Positions 26,156 through 34,154 of a stretch of 64,000 bases of DNA are shown here, in pieces (positions within the stretch are counted from its first letter, which is position 1; the number at the start of each line of letters is the position of its first letter). The notes under the pieces were generated by a model. The model made no database searches. It was not told the origin of the DNA and saw only the letters and a program-made list of their open reading frames with translations. Both the position numbers and the translations under genes were made by a program. This DNA comes from Pseudorhizobium flavum (GTDB taxonomy: Bacteria > Pseudomonadota > Alphaproteobacteria > Rhizobiales > Rhizobiaceae): contig NZ_LR723670.1 in the NCBI RefSeq assembly GCF_902502825.2, positions 3,592,501 to 3,656,500 on the forward strand, in the 5' to 3' direction.

Positions 26156-27845
26156 GCTCGTCACGGTCCTGCGGGAAGGCTATCGCCTGGAGCATCTTCG
26201 TGCGGACGCCATCGCCGGCTTAACGGTTGCCATCGTGGCTTTGCCGCTTTCCATGGCGATCGCCATCGCCTCCGGCGCATCACCCGCCCAAGGCCTCTAC
26301 ACGGCCATCATCGGCGGCTTCCTCGTATCCGCGCTCGGCGGCAGCCGCTTCCAAATCGGAGGACCCGCGGGAGCCTTCATCGTGCTGGTCGCGGCGACGG
26401 TGCAGGCGCACGGGATGGACGGGCTGATCCTTGCGACCTTCATCTCGGGCCTCATTCTGGCGGCGATCGGCTTCCTGCGCCTGGGCACCTACATCAAGTT
26501 CATTCCCTACCCCGTCACCGTGGGCTTCACCGCCGGAATCGCGGTAATCATCTTCGCCAGCCAGATCAAGGAATTGCTGGGGCTTACTCTCGCCTCCGCC
26601 GAACCGGGCGCTCTCCTGGAGAAGCTGCCCGTCCTGTGGAATAACCTGCCGACAGCAAACCCCGCCACGATCGCCCTCTCTGCATCGACCGTCGTCATCA
26701 TCGTTGCGCTGAAGAGGCTGCGGCCGCGCTGGCCGGGTCTCCTGATTGCGGTTACCGCAACTGCAGCGGCGGCGGCACTGCTTGCCCTGCCGGTCAGCAC
26801 GATCGGCAGTGCGTTTGGGGGAATACCCGGCTCGCTCCCCACGCCTCACCTGCCGCAGATCACGATCGAGAAGATGATGGCCGTCATGCCTTCGGCCTTT
26901 GCTTTCGCGCTTCTGGGTTCGATCGAATCACTGCTTTCGGCGGTGGTGGCAGATGGCATGACGGGGCGCCGACACCGCTCGAACTGCGAACTGGTGGGGC
27001 AGGGCGTCGCGAACATGGGCTCCGCCCTCTTCGGCGGCTTCTGCGTGACGGGTACGATTGCCCGGACGGCCACCAATGTCCGTTCCGGTGCCCATGGCCC
27101 GGTTGCAGGGATGCTGCACGCGCTCTTCCTGTTGATGTTCATAGTGTTTGCAGCACCACTGGCCAGTTTCATTCCGCTGGCAAGCCTCGCGGGAGTACTT
27201 GCGGTGGTGGCTTGGAACATGTTCGAGAAGCAGGCATTCTGGACCCTCTTGAAGGCCAGTCGGGGTGACGCGGCCGTGCTGCTCGTCACCTTCCTTCTCA
27301 CCATCTTCAGGGACCTGACAGAGGCGATCATCGCCGGCTTCGCACTGGGTTCCGTGCTCTTTATCCACCGCATGTCGCAGACCACCGCGGTGCATGCCCA
27401 TGCTCCATTCGTGGCCGAGGACGAGGCGGATGCTACGACGGGAGGTCGAACTGCCTATGACGAGGCGGCTGCGAGCGATCCTGATATCATGATCTATCGC
27501 ATATCCGGGGCCTTCTTCTTCGGCGCGGCAGCCTCGATCGGCGCCGTGCTCGACCGCATCTCCGATCGGCACCGGGCGTTGATCGTTGACCTGGAAGCGG
27601 TTCCGTTCATCGATTCGACGGCCGCAAACACGATAGAAAACCTTGCCCACAAGGCCGGCCGCCGAGGACTGACAATCTTGCTGACCGGTACGACTGAGGC
27701 GCTCAGGGCCGAACTCTTCGCCCAGGGAATACGGCCGCCCATGGTCCAATTCGAGTCCACGATAGAGACAGCCCTTGCCCGCTTGAACCTGCCGGGCGGC
27801 ACCGAGAGGTTCAACTCCGCTCCTGCGGCGGCATCACCCCACTGA
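26091..27845 (+). CDS. SulP-family anion transporter with STAS domain
   Basis: This inner-membrane transporter has 584 residues. The SulP core (about 40-430) begins LEHLRADAIAGLTVAIVALPLSMAIAIASGASPAQGLYTAIIGGFLVSALGGSRFQIGGPAGAF and has about 12-14 hydrophobic segments. A STAS domain occupies about 455-560 (IMIYRISGAFFFGAAASIGAVLDRI, LIVDLEAVPFIDSTAANTIENLAHKAGRRG). The substrate could be sulfate, bicarbonate or another anion; sequence alone does not decide. It sits between the oxidase and nap operons and converges on napC. Confidence 0.93.
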   Translation: MAHPTTTFGPQEPSFSELFTPKLVTVLREGYRLEHLRADAIAGLTVAIVALPLSMAIAIASGASPAQGLYTAIIGGFLVSALGGSRFQIGGPAGAFIVLVAATVQAHGMDGLILATFISGLILAAIGFLRLGTYIKFIPYPVTVGFTAGIAVIIFASQIKELLGLTLASAEPGALLEKLPVLWNNLPTANPATIALSASTVVIIVALKRLRPRWPGLLIAVTATAAAAALLALPVSTIGSAFGGIPGSLPTPHLPQITIEKMMAVMPSAFAFALLGSIESLLSAVVADGMTGRRHRSNCELVGQGVANMGSALFGGFCVTGTIARTATNVRSGAHGPVAGMLHALFLLMFIVFAAPLASFIPLASLAGVLAVVAWNMFEKQAFWTLLKASRGDAAVLLVTFLLTIFRDLTEAIIAGFALGSVLFIHRMSQTTAVHAHAPFVAEDEADATTGGRTAYDEAAASDPDIMIYRISGAFFFGAAASIGAVLDRISDRHRALIVDLEAVPFIDSTAANTIENLAHKAGRRGLTILLTGTTEALRAELFAQGIRPPMVQFESTIETALARLNLPGGTERFNSAPAAASPH

Positions 27846-27864
27846 TCGGCTGCCCCTACCCGTC

Positions 27865-28569
27865 CTATTTCATGCTCGCCAGCCCGACATGTGCCTGGTC
27901 CATTGCCTTTCGCAGTTCGTCAAGTGCGGATGCACTCGGCAGGACCTCGCCTTCGAGTTCGTCCGGCATCTGCCAACCCGGCTCCACACCCTGCATGTTC
28001 GGAAGCTCATGGGCGATGCCCTTGTGGCAATCGATACAGGTCGCGCGGCCCGAAAACAGGTAGCGCTGATGGATATTGGCCGCACGCTCCGTCTGCTTCG
28101 ACAGATCCATCGCCACAGAGGAATGGCAGTTGCGGCATTCCAGGCTGTCATTTGCCTTGAGACGAGCCCATTCATGCTGGGCAAGCCGTAGCCGTTCGTC
28201 GAGGAACTTCTGGCGTGTGTTGATGGTCCCGAAGATCTTGCCCCACACCTCCTTGGAGGCCTGCATCTTCCGCGCGATCTTGTCCGTCCACTCGTGCGGC
28301 ACATGGCAGTCGGGGCACGATGCCCGCACGCCGGAGCGGTTGGAGAAGTGCACGGTGCGGGTCAACTCCTCGTAGACATTGGTCTCCATCTCGTGGCAGC
28401 TGACGCAAAAGGCTTCGGTATTGGTCAGCTCGAGTGCCGTATTGAAGGCACCCCAGAAGATGACGCCCCCCACAAAGCCGCCGAGCGTCAGAAATGCTAG
28501 GCTGAGCGTTGCGGCGGGCGTGCTGAGAACCTTCCAGACCCAGGCCCAGAGACGTTTTACTCTGTCCAT
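27865..28569 (-). CDS. napC: Tetrahaem cytochrome c NapC (quinol dehydrogenase)
   Basis: This membrane-anchored protein of 234 residues passes electrons from quinol to NapAB in the periplasm. One N-terminal helix (about 14-44) is followed by four CXXCH haem sites: CVSCH, CPDCH, CRNCH and CIDCH. This is the NapC/NirT layout. It is the last gene of napEFDABC and begins 3 bases after the napB stop. It may also feed other periplasmic reductases. Confidence 0.96.
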   Translation of the reverse strand: MDRVKRLWAWVWKVLSTPAATLSLAFLTLGGFVGGVIFWGAFNTALELTNTEAFCVSCHEMETNVYEELTRTVHFSNRSGVRASCPDCHVPHEWTDKIARKMQASKEVWGKIFGTINTRQKFLDERLRLAQHEWARLKANDSLECRNCHSSVAMDLSKQTERAANIHQRYLFSGRATCIDCHKGIAHELPNMQGVEPGWQMPDELEGEVLPSASALDELRKAMDQAHVGLASMK

Positions 28570-28572
28570 TCT

Positions 28573-29061
28573 CTAGTGCTCCCCGAGATGCTTCACACCC
28601 ATTTCGCTCATATCGCGAAAGGTGTTCTCGACGAGCGGATTGACCTCCGCCTGCGGCACGTGGCACGCCGTGCAGAAGTACCGGCGCGGCGACACATCCG
28701 CCAACATCTGGCCGTCCCGCGTCATGTAATGGGTGACACTGATCATCGGCGCACCCGAGCTTTCGGTGAATTCCCGTTTGTGGCACGAAAGGCAGCGGTT
28801 GGTGTTCACGGACAACTGGTAGCCCTCGATCGAATGCGGAATCACCGGCGGCTGGTCCGGATAGGCTCGCATCTTGCGGACATCATCGACTGTCCACTTC
28901 GGCAGTGGCCTGGCGGGCACATTCTCCATCTTCTCCGATGGCCCGGACAATTGCGGCACCGTCTGTGCCACAACCATCGTCGCCATGAACAGGGCGGCGA
29001 AGGCTGCCGCAATTCCAATCGGGCCGCGGCTCACGCGACGGGTACGATCTTGACTGCGCAT
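28573..29061 (-). CDS. napB: Dihaem cytochrome c NapB
   Basis: This small periplasmic electron-transfer subunit of nitrate reductase has 162 residues. A signal peptide (residues 1 to about 32, hydrophobic [17 protein letters not shown]) is followed by two haem motifs, CLSCH and CTACH. The usual NapB blocks [28 protein letters not shown] and MISVTHYM are present. The start ATG at 29061 lies inside the 3' end of napA (31-base overlap); the longer frame upstream is a napA shadow. Confidence 0.95.
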   Translation of the reverse strand: MRSQDRTRRVSRGPIGIAAAFAALFMATMVVAQTVPQLSGPSEKMENVPARPLPKWTVDDVRKMRAYPDQPPVIPHSIEGYQLSVNTNRCLSCHKREFTESSGAPMISVTHYMTRDGQMLADVSPRRYFCTACHVPQAEVNPLVENTFRDMSEMGVKHLGEH

Positions 29062-31535
29062 TTCTTGAAATCCGTCTGTTTGGAGATGGGATCGGTGGCG
29101 TCGAGCGTGACCTTGTTGATCAACTGGCTTGCATCGAACCACGGCACGAAGATCAGCCCCGGCGGCATGCGATTTCGGCCGCGGGTTTCCACGCGTGAGC
29201 GCATCTCGCCACGGCGCGATATGATCCGGACTTCTGCTCCCTGGTTGATACCGCGCTTGCGCGCATCGTCGGCGTTCATGAAGCATCGGGCCCCCGGGAA
29301 CGCCTTGTAGAGCTCCGGCACCCGCATGGTCATGGAGCCCGAATGCCAATGCTCCAGCACCCGCCCCGTCACCAGCCAGACGTCGTACTCCTCGTCAGGA
29401 GACTCGGCCGGCGGCTCATAGGGGACTGCGAGGATGACAGCACGGCCGTCCTTGCGTCCGTAGAACTTCACACCCTCTCCGGGCTTCACATAAGGATCAT
29501 AGCCCTCGCGATAGCGCCACTTGGTTTCCTTCCCGTCCACCACGGGCCAGCGCAGGCCGCGGACTTCGTGGTAGGTATCGTAAGGGGCAAGGTCGTGCCC
29601 GTGACCGCGCCCGAACTCGGCATATTCCTCGAAGAGGCCCTTCTGGATGTAGAAGTCGAAGGCCTCCGCCTCGCGGTTGGCATAGTCCTTGTTCACCTCC
29701 GCCAGCGGAAACTGGTCGACCTTACCGTTCTTGAACAGCACGTCGAACAGGCTCTTGCCGCGATAGTCCGGGTGGGCATCAAGGATCTCCGCCGGCCACA
29801 CCTCGTCCGTGGTGAAGCGCTTGGAGAATTCCACAATCTGCCAGAGGTCGGAGCGGGCTTCCCCCGGAGCGTTCACCAGCTGGTGCCAGACATGGGTACG
29901 GCGCTCGGCGTTACCGTAAGCCCCTTCCTTCTCCACCCACATGGCGGCCGGCAGGATGAGGTCCGCAGACATCGCAGTGATCGTCGGATAGGCGTCGGAG
30001 ACGACGATGAAGTTGTCCGGGTTGCGATATCCCTGGTAGGTTTCGTTAGCGGTATTGGGCGCCGCCTGGACGTTGTTGTTGACCTGAACCCAATAGAAAT
30101 TGAGCTTGCCGTCCTTGAGCATCCGGTCCTGCTGGACCGCATGATAGCCCGGCTTGTCCGGCAGAAGCCCTTCAGGAAGCCGCCAGATTTCTTCCGCATG
30201 GTGCCGATGCTCGGGATTCGTGACCACCATGTCGGCGGGCAGGCGGTGGGCGAATGTACCCACCTCGCGCGCGGTGCCGCAGGCGGAGGGCTGGCCGGTG
30301 AGCGAGAAGGGTCCGTTGCCCGGCTCGGAGATCTTTCCCGTCAGCAGGTGCAGGTTATAGATCATGTGATTGGCCCAGACACCGCGGGTGTGCTGGTTGA
30401 AGCCCATGGTCCAGAGCGACATGACCTTGCGGTTCGGGTCGGCGTAAAGCTCGGCTAGTTCCTCCAGGAATCCTGGATCGGCACCGGTGAGTTCCGCCGT
30501 CTTTTCCAGGGTGTAGTCCGAGACGAACGCCTTGAAGGCCTCGTAGTCGATCGGCTCCATCTTTGTCGGATCGCCGGCGTTTGTCGCCTTCAGTTCCAGC
30601 GGATCCTCGGGGCGAAGCCCGTAGCCGATGTTGTCGACGCCCTTCATGAAGGTCGTGTGGTTCTTGACGAACTCCTCGTTCACGCGCCCGGTCGTGATGA
30701 TGTGGTTGGCGATGTAATTCATGATCGCCAGGTCGGTACTCGGCGTGAAGATGATCGGTATGTCCGCCAGATCCATGCTGCGATGAGTGAAGGTGGATAG
30801 CACGGCTACCTTCACGTGTTCGTGCCCGAGCCGGCGGTCCGCAAGCCGGGTCCAGAGGATCGGATGCATCTCCGCCATGTTCGAACCCCAGAGCACGAAC
30901 GCATCGGCATGCTCGAAATCGTCATAGCAGCCCATCGGTTCGTCCATGCCGAAGGTGCGCATGAAGGCGTAAGCGGCCGATGCCATACAGTGGCGTGCGT
31001 TGGGATCGAGGTTGTTGGAACGGAAGCCGGCGCGCATCAGCTTCGTCGCCGCATAGCCTTCGAAGATCGTCCATTGGCCGGAGCCGAACATGCCGACGGC
31101 CGTCGGTCCCTTCTCCCGCAGGACGCGCTTGGCCTGGTCAGCCATGACGTCGAAGGCTTCTTCCCAACTGACCGGCTCGAACTCCCCGTCCTTCGCGTAA
31201 ACGCCGTCGCGCTTGCGCAGAAGCGGCTGCGTCAGGCGATCCTCGCCATACATGATCTTCGACAGGAAATAGCCCTTAATGCAGTTGAGGCCTCGATTAA
31301 CCTCCGCCTGCATGTCGCCATGAGTGGCGACAACCTGGCCTTCCTTGACGCCGACCATAACGCCGCAGCCGGTGCCGCAGAAGCGACAGGGCGCTTTCGA
31401 CCACTTGATCTCCAGCGACTCCACCCCGCCGGGAACCGGCTGTGCGCCCGCCGGTAGCGCAATCCCCGCTGTCGCCGCGGCAATTCCGGCCGCATGCGCC
31501 TTTAACAGGTTACGCCGCGTCAGTTCTGCGTTCAT
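29031..31535 (-). CDS. napA: Periplasmic nitrate reductase catalytic subunit NapA
   Basis: This bis-MGD molybdoenzyme of 834 residues reduces nitrate to nitrite in the periplasm. A twin-arginine signal ([26 protein letters not shown]) precedes the [4Fe-4S] site Cys50, Cys53, Cys57 and Cys85. The molybdenum-ligand Cys is Cys183 in NARHCMAS. Length is typical. The start ATG at 31535 lies 26 bases inside napD. All elements look intact, so the operon should be functional. In rhizobia Nap supports denitrification or redox balancing; no nir, nor or nos genes are in this window. Confidence 0.97.
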   Translation of the reverse strand: MNAELTRRNLLKAHAAGIAAATAGIALPAGAQPVPGGVESLEIKWSKAPCRFCGTGCGVMVGVKEGQVVATHGDMQAEVNRGLNCIKGYFLSKIMYGEDRLTQPLLRKRDGVYAKDGEFEPVSWEEAFDVMADQAKRVLREKGPTAVGMFGSGQWTIFEGYAATKLMRAGFRSNNLDPNARHCMASAAYAFMRTFGMDEPMGCYDDFEHADAFVLWGSNMAEMHPILWTRLADRRLGHEHVKVAVLSTFTHRSMDLADIPIIFTPSTDLAIMNYIANHIITTGRVNEEFVKNHTTFMKGVDNIGYGLRPEDPLELKATNAGDPTKMEPIDYEAFKAFVSDYTLEKTAELTGADPGFLEELAELYADPNRKVMSLWTMGFNQHTRGVWANHMIYNLHLLTGKISEPGNGPFSLTGQPSACGTAREVGTFAHRLPADMVVTNPEHRHHAEEIWRLPEGLLPDKPGYHAVQQDRMLKDGKLNFYWVQVNNNVQAAPNTANETYQGYRNPDNFIVVSDAYPTITAMSADLILPAAMWVEKEGAYGNAERRTHVWHQLVNAPGEARSDLWQIVEFSKRFTTDEVWPAEILDAHPDYRGKSLFDVLFKNGKVDQFPLAEVNKDYANREAEAFDFYIQKGLFEEYAEFGRGHGHDLAPYDTYHEVRGLRWPVVDGKETKWRYREGYDPYVKPGEGVKFYGRKDGRAVILAVPYEPPAESPDEEYDVWLVTGRVLEHWHSGSMTMRVPELYKAFPGARCFMNADDARKRGINQGAEVRIISRRGEMRSRVETRGRNRMPPGLIFVPWFDASQLINKVTLDATDPISKQTDFKKCAVKIVPVA

Positions 31536-31797
31536 CGCCGAAAGCCTCCTCGTCTTCTGCGTGTTCAAAAACCATATTGGCCGCGAAGACCCCGGGCAGC
31601 CCCGAGATCTCGGAAAGCACGGCACCCAGCTGGCCGCTGGTCCTGCCCTCGATGACGACGACGATCTTGCCGTCCTGGACTGCGAAGATTTCGACACCTT
31701 CCATGACTGCAAGTGCTGCGGCGACGCTGTCGGCCGCATCCGGTCTTGTCACCACGACTGCGCTGGAAACGTGGTAGCGCTGGGGCGTCTCAGGCAT
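31510..31797 (-). CDS. napD: NapD chaperone for the NapA Tat signal
   Basis: This cytoplasmic protein of 95 residues has a ferredoxin-like NapD fold: [44 protein letters not shown]. It binds the NapA signal peptide and guides its maturation before export. ATG at 31797 overlaps the napF 3' end by 8 bases, and its own stop lies inside napA, so translation of the three genes is coupled. Confidence 0.93.
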   Translation of the reverse strand: MPETPQRYHVSSAVVVTRPDAADSVAAALAVMEGVEIFAVQDGKIVVVIEGRTSGQLGAVLSEISGLPGVFAANMVFEHAEDEEAFGDERRTDAA

Positions 31798-32281
31798 CTG
31801 CGAACTCCCTTGCAGTCTTGGCGGCGACCGCAGCGACCGGGCACACGCCGATGCAGGCACCGCAGCCGCTGCAGGCATCTTCGTTGATCTCGGGCAGGAA
31901 GGGTCCCCCGAGGCGTGGCCGAAAGCGTATAGCGTCGGTTGGGCAGTGATCGCGGCAGGCCTGGCAGTCAACGCCGTTCATGGCGAGGCAGCCGCCCTCG
32001 ATCTCAACGACATGCGATAGAAGGACAGGTCCGGCAAAGAGATTTTCGGACTGAGGACAATGGCTTCGGCACTCACCGCAGAACGTGCACTCGCCCCGGG
32101 TGAAGTCGAGGGCAGGGAGGCCGTGATCCATCACGATGATGCCGGAAGGACATCGTTCAAGGCAAAGACTGCAGGAAGAGCAGACTTCAGGTCGGCCACC
32201 AAGGAAACCGGGAGGAACCACCTTGCCCTTGGTGGGGCCGCGCCCGCGCAGAAAGTCACGTCTTGAAAGAGGCGCGCCCAT
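31790..32281 (-). CDS. napF: Ferredoxin-type protein NapF
   Basis: This cytoplasmic iron-sulfur protein has 163 residues. The start (MGAPLSRRDFLRGRG) resembles a Tat-like motif common in NapF. Cysteine clusters for three to four [4Fe-4S] centres follow: CSSCSLCLERCP, CTFCGECRSHCP, CQACRDHCP and CSGCGACIGVCP. NapF is thought to help assemble the NapA iron-sulfur centre. It starts 7 bases after napE. The open frame upstream to 32755 is a shadow. Confidence 0.94.
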   Translation of the reverse strand: MGAPLSRRDFLRGRGPTKGKVVPPGFLGGRPEVCSSCSLCLERCPSGIIVMDHGLPALDFTRGECTFCGECRSHCPQSENLFAGPVLLSHVVEIEGGCLAMNGVDCQACRDHCPTDAIRFRPRLGGPFLPEINEDACSGCGACIGVCPVAAVAAKTAREFADA

Positions 32282-32288
32282 GGCCGCC

Positions 32289-32480
32289 TCAATGGCCCGG
32301 AGGCCCAGGTGGCCCCGCAATGATCTGATACATCCAAACCAGGAAACCGTAACCACCGACCACGCCAACGGCAACGACCGGCCAGATCCCGAATGCGAGA
32401 ACGAGAAAGGTCGCGATCTCAGATCGGCGTCGTGACTTTGGCTCCTTCGCCGACGGATCGTTGACCGGGTAGTCAGCCAT
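32289..32480 (-). CDS. napE: NapE small membrane protein
   Basis: This protein of 63 residues has one transmembrane helix (IATFLVLAFGIWPVVAVGVVGGYGFLVWM) after a basic cytoplasmic segment (KEPKSRRRSE). Size, helix and position at the head of napFDABC identify NapE. The role is not well established. GGAGAT precedes the start. Confidence 0.92.
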   Translation of the reverse strand: MADYPVNDPSAKEPKSRRRSEIATFLVLAFGIWPVVAVGVVGGYGFLVWMYQIIAGPPGPPGH

Positions 32481-32619
32481 CCGGATCTCCTCATTCCCAT
32501 TCGGCTCATATCAAGAATGGACCGTGAGACGCTAAAGTCAACACCCTCAGTTTTCGCTGGGGCCGCGCCGAGGCCGGATTCGTGACTATCAGCGGGTATG
32601 TCCGGCCCGCTGAATTTGT

Positions 32620-32633
32620 TTGCGGAAGCGCAA
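32620..32633. promoter_or_regulatory. FixK2-like palindrome between nap and the hemerythrin gene
   Basis: TTGCGGAAGCGCAA has 5-base arms (TTGCG/CGCAA) and matches the FixK2-type pattern TTG(A/C)-N6-(T/G)CAA. The centre is about 147 bases upstream of napE and about 70 bases upstream of the preferred hemerythrin start, so it could serve either direction. Confidence 0.5.
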
Positions 32634-32695
32634 GCTGGTGAAACATGTGCCGGACTAGAATTCTTTGCTTGATGGCGAAGAAGATTGCGAGAAGC

Positions 32696-33169
32696 ATGAC
32701 GAGAAACGCGAAACTGCGAGCGGCAGATGTTGCCGCGCTGGAGCGCAATCACCATACGCTTCTTTCGCTCTGCCTTCTGCTCGAGGAGATCGCTACCTCT
32801 GGTCCGTCAGAGATTGCCCCGGAGAACTGGCGAACTGCTGCCGATGCCATGCAGCCGCTTCTGGAGGACACGCATGAGTTGGAAGAGCGCAGCCTGTTTG
32901 CGAGCTTCGACAGGACGGTCGCATCGCCGCTTTCCCCGGGCGCTGTCCAACGGTTGAGGGCCGAACATCGCGGCGACGCTCATGCCTGCAAGCGCGTCTT
33001 GCAGGCCTTGACCCGGCTGGAGGCCGGGAACGAACCTCTAGTCGAGCAGGCTGACCGACAGCTCGTGACCGGCTTTGCCGAGGCTCTTCGTCGCCACATC
33101 CTGTGCGAACAGTTCATGCTCGAGACGCTGATCGCTGCCAAGGACGACCGGAGCCTGATCACCACGTGA
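32696..33169 (+). CDS. Hemerythrin HHE-domain protein
   Basis: This helical protein of about 157 residues has metal-ligand-like His/Glu positions in ALERNHHTLLSLCLLLEEI, EDTHELEERSLFASF, LRAEHRGDAHACKRVL and LRRHILCEQFMLETLI, the pattern of a four-helix hemerythrin-like di-iron protein. The start is uncertain: ATG codons at 32645, 32672 and 32696 are in frame; 32696 leaves room for a promoter after the palindrome at 32620. It is divergent from the nap operon. Likely roles are oxygen or nitric-oxide sensing or iron-centre repair, inferred from family and place. Confidence 0.8.
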   Translation: MTRNAKLRAADVAALERNHHTLLSLCLLLEEIATSGPSEIAPENWRTAADAMQPLLEDTHELEERSLFASFDRTVASPLSPGAVQRLRAEHRGDAHACKRVLQALTRLEAGNEPLVEQADRQLVTGFAEALRRHILCEQFMLETLIAAKDDRSLITT

Positions 33170-33227
33170 CCTGGGCTCTTCTTCGGAAAGCCTGGCGCCA
33201 ATCCTGTTGCTCATCGAGGATGGGATG

Positions 33228-33992
33228 TCACTTCGGTGCGTCGCTAACGCCGCCCTTTCTGTACAGACTGACGTCGATCAATCCGTACCCCACGCGCAGG
33301 CGGCGCTGAATCAGGTGCACTTCGAATCCGGCCTTCTGGCAGCCTTTCAGCGAGGCAACATTGTCCGTTCCGACGAAGGTGAGGACATAGCGCGCACCGA
33401 ACGCGGCCGCGCGCTCCGCGATCAGCGCCATAGCAGCGGACATGATACCCAACCCCCGATGACTAGGGGGTGTATAGGCATTCTCGAGTAGCGCAGTGTC
33501 CTCATCAAGCCGCGGGAAGCCTCCCAGCCGTCGGATCAGATCGTTCTGCGACGCGCCGAGAAGCCACTGCACATAGCACGGCCGACCGTCGCGACCGTCA
33601 ATCGCCACATAGCCACCGCTTCCCACTGTGTCGGCGAAACTCCGTCGCCATGCGATCTCCTGCTGTTCATCGAAGGATCTTGAAAGATCATCCTGCGGCA
33701 TCAGCAGATCGAGGTCATCCGCGCACAAGGGCCGGACCGTTATGGGGATCTTGGCGGGTCGCGGAGCAAACTGCAATTCGAGATCGCGCCGCAGGGCGTA
33801 GCGGGACTGCGAGGAAATAAGCCCCATGGCGAGCCTGCTCGCAAGCCTTCGCCGATGCTTTCTCAGCCATTCCTGCGTCTTCGGCAAGTGCGGGCTGCTT
33901 GGCTGGTTGTGCCAACTTGCATTTTGCTTCTGCCCCATTTCGAGACCCGGTTGCTCGCTCTGTAACACTTTATCGCCCATGCTGCGCTCCAT
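33228..33992 (-). CDS. GNAT-family N-acetyltransferase
   Basis: This cytoplasmic protein of up to 254 residues has a GNAT fold in its second half; the acetyl-CoA loop region is YTPPSHRGLGIMSAAMALIAERAA near residues 172-195, and FVGTDNVASLKGCQKAGFEVH near residues 211-231 is the usual end block. The first 70 residues are polar, contain a basic stretch (WLRKHRRRLASRLA), and may be overlong. ATG codons at 33980 and 33938 are alternative starts. Substrate unknown. It converges on the hemerythrin gene. Confidence 0.82.
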   Translation of the reverse strand: MERSMGDKVLQSEQPGLEMGQKQNASWHNQPSSPHLPKTQEWLRKHRRRLASRLAMGLISSQSRYALRRDLELQFAPRPAKIPITVRPLCADDLDLLMPQDDLSRSFDEQQEIAWRRSFADTVGSGGYVAIDGRDGRPCYVQWLLGASQNDLIRRLGGFPRLDEDTALLENAYTPPSHRGLGIMSAAMALIAERAAAFGARYVLTFVGTDNVASLKGCQKAGFEVHLIQRRLRVGYGLIDVSLYRKGGVSDAPK

Positions 33993-34154
33993 CAGTTCGT
34001 TGATGGGTGTAGCTGCATGATCCGTGCCATCTTGCAGTATTCTTCCGGAGATCAGGTTCTGAAGGGTAACGGATGGTGGCAGCTTTTCGCGCCATCGGCG
34101 ACCCGGCGGTTCAGGGCAATCCGGGATAGAATATCTTAAAGTTTATCGGAGAGA

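Noticed and set aside
32481..32535. FNR-like half site TTGAT on the minus strand upstream of napE
   Set aside because: The second half does not match (GCCGA instead of ATCAA); the palindrome at 32620-32633 is better.
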